Source: Roseivivax lentus (lineage in GTDB: Bacteria; Pseudomonadota; Alphaproteobacteria; Rhodobacterales; Rhodobacteraceae). Taken from it: a stretch of 64,000 bases of DNA. The translations under genes and the position numbers were made by a program. The notes under the pieces were generated by a model. It did not search any database. It was not told the origin of the DNA and was given only the letters and a program-made list of their open reading frames with translations. The DNA is taken from contig NZ_FTOQ01000003.1 of assembly GCF_900156805.1 (NCBI RefSeq), forward strand, positions 248,001-312,000, given 5' to 3'. Positions 62,666-64,000 of this stretch are shown one piece after another (within the stretch, counting starts at the first letter, position 1; every line of letters starts with the position of its first letter).

Positions 62666-64000
62666 ATGGAAAACGGCATCTTCGTGGGCGGCGGCGGCGA
62701 AGGCTACGGCGACAGGCAATGGCTCGATCTGGCCTATGCCAACCGGCACGGGCTGATCGCGGGGGCGACGGGAACGGGCAAGACCGTGACCCTGCAGATC
62801 CTCGCCGAGGGCTTTTCCAATGCGGGTGTCCCGGTGTTTCTCTCGGATGTGAAAGGGGACCTTTCGGGGCTCGCCGCCGCGGGCAGCGCCGAGTTCAAAC
62901 TTCACGGACCGTTCACCGAACGCGCCGCGACCATCGGCTTTTCGGATTACATCTACGAGGCCTTCCCGACCACCTTCTGGGATCTCTTCGGCGAACAGGG
63001 CCACCCGATCCGCACCACCGTGGCCGAGATGGGCCCGCTGCTGATCTCGCGGCTGCTGGAGCTAAGCGAGGCGCAGGAGGGCATCCTCAACATCGCCTTC
63101 CGCGTCGCCGACGAGGAGGGGCTGCCGCTTCTGGATCTGAAGGACCTGCAGGCGCTGCTCGTCTGGGTCGGCGAGAACCGCGAAACGCTGTCGCTGCGCT
63201 ACGGCAACATCGCCGTGCAATCGGTGGGCGCGATCCAGCGGCGTCTACTGGTGCTCGAGAACCAGGGCGGGGCGAAGCTCTTCGGCGAGCCGGCGCTGGA
63301 GCTTGCGGACATCATGCGCCTGCGCGAGGGCGGGCGCGGGCAGATCAACATCCTTGCCGCCGACACGCTGATGGGCTCGCCCCGGCTTTACGCGACCTTC
63401 CTGCTGTGGCTCCTGTCGGAGCTTTTCGAGGAACTGCCCGAGGTCGGCAATCCCGACAAGCCGAAGTTGGTCTTCTTCTTCGACGAGGCGCATCTTCTCT
63501 TCGACGACGCGCCGAAGGCGCTGGTGGACAAGGTCGAACAGGTGGCGCGGCTCATTCGCTCCAAGGGGGTGGGGGTCTATTTCATCACCCAGAACCCCGA
63601 CGACGTGCCCGAGGATATCCTGGGCCAGCTCGGCAACCGGGTGCAGCACGCGCTTAGGGCCTTCACCGCCCGCGACCGAAAGGCGCTGCGGCTGGCCGCC
63701 GAGACCTATCGCGAAAATCCCCGCTTCGATATCGAGGAGGCGATCAAGCAGGTCGGCACCGGCGAGGCGGTGACCTCGATGCTGCAAAAGAAGGGTGTGC
63801 CGGGCATGGCCGAACGCACGCTCATCCGCCCGCCCTCGTCGCAGCTGGGCCCGCTCGATCCGGCCGCGCGCCGGGCGATCATCGATGCCAGCGATCTCGA
63901 TCTGAAATACCGCAAGACCGTGGATCGCAGCTCGGCCTACGAGATGCTGCAAAGCCGCGCCGAGGAGGCTGCGAAAGCGGCCGAGGAGGTGGAACGCCGC
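62666..64000 (+). CDS. HerA-like ATPase, DUF853 family (3' end outside window)
   Basis: 445 residues visible from ATG 62666. Walker A GATGTGKTVTLQILAE (about residues 33-48), VFLSDVKGDLSGLA, Walker B-like PKLVFFFDEAHLLFDDAP, RSKGVGVYFITQNPDDVPEDILGQLGNRVQHALRAFTARD (sensor/arginine region). The end of the visible part is a charged coiled coil. DUF853 proteins are FtsK/HerA-superfamily ATPases with unknown nucleic-acid or protein targets. No nurA-like nuclease gene is in view. Confidence 0.88.
   Translation, partial: MENGIFVGGGGEGYGDRQWLDLAYANRHGLIAGATGTGKTVTLQILAEGFSNAGVPVFLSDVKGDLSGLAAAGSAEFKLHGPFTERAATIGFSDYIYEAFPTTFWDLFGEQGHPIRTTVAEMGPLLISRLLELSEAQEGILNIAFRVADEEGLPLLDLKDLQALLVWVGENRETLSLRYGNIAVQSVGAIQRRLLVLENQGGAKLFGEPALELADIMRLREGGRGQINILAADTLMGSPRLYATFLLWLLSELFEELPEVGNPDKPKLVFFFDEAHLLFDDAPKALVDKVEQVARLIRSKGVGVYFITQNPDDVPEDILGQLGNRVQHALRAFTARDRKALRLAAETYRENPRFDIEEAIKQVGTGEAVTSMLQKKGVPGMAERTLIRPPSSQLGPLDPAARRAIIDASDLDLKYRKTVDRSSAYEMLQSRAEEAAKAAEEVERR

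Overview
The window is high-GC DNA with tightly packed, often 4-bp-overlapping genes. It reads as a chromosome segment of an alphaproteobacterium of the Rhodobacterales/Roseobacter type. The reasons are the order pyrH-frr-uppS-cdsA-dxr-rseP-bamA-ompH-fabZ-lpxA-lpxI-lpxB (LpxI in place of LpxH), an IalB-family protein, an RTX/Hint protein, TRAP transporters and an aroK-aroB/xerD/CorC neighbourhood. No rRNA, CRISPR array or insertion sequence was seen. There is one tRNA, tRNA-Leu(CAA).

Layout: 1-3.4 kb, a leftward amino-acid/carnitine catabolic run (arginase, ornithine cyclodeaminase, BKACE enzyme, carnitine-dehydrogenase-like) with a divergent Lrp/AsnC regulator; 4-5 kb, dsbB and a DedA-type membrane protein; 5.1-10.8 kb, an island between an intact tRNA-Leu and a 59-bp copy of its 3' end, holding a small exported protein, a subtilisin-like protease, a PAP2/haloperoxidase-like protein with LHK repeats and a SARP-TPR regulator, but no integrase; 11.2-17.3 kb, a beta-glucan synthesis locus (GH8, HlyD-like protein, GT2 synthase) facing a sensor-only dCache-HAMP protein and a predicted outer-membrane barrel; 17.6-24.2 kb, a leftward operon LysR-DUF1445-TRAP(PQM)-pxpB-pxpC; 24.9-28.2 kb, a 1088-aa Ig-like/RTX/Hint protein; 28.4-34.6 kb, a PAS/AAA+/Fis-type regulator with a degraded AAA+ core divergent from a cyanate/nitrate-type ABC transporter, an NTF2-like protein and cyanase; 34.7-48.9 kb, mixed housekeeping genes (MobA-like, GAF histidine kinase, CorC, xerD, aroK, aroB, M50 protease, ssb, lytic transglycosylase, peptide-binding protein, AraC, miaA); 48.9-61.4 kb, the pyrH-to-lpxB essential run; 61.5-64 kb, an IalB-family gene, an intergenic region with two stacked minus-strand terminators, and the start of a HerA-like ATPase cut by the window edge.

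The best candidate for something undescribed is the island at 5.1-10.8 kb. Its regulator, PAP2-like protein and protease lie in one leftward transcription unit, it is bounded by tRNA-derived repeats, and it has no mobility gene. Next are the pseudo-enhancer-binding protein controlling cyanate genes, the beta-glucan locus with its output-less sensor, and the possible tandem small RNAs at 62.35-62.6 kb. All functional calls come from reading motifs and gene order; no database search was run.
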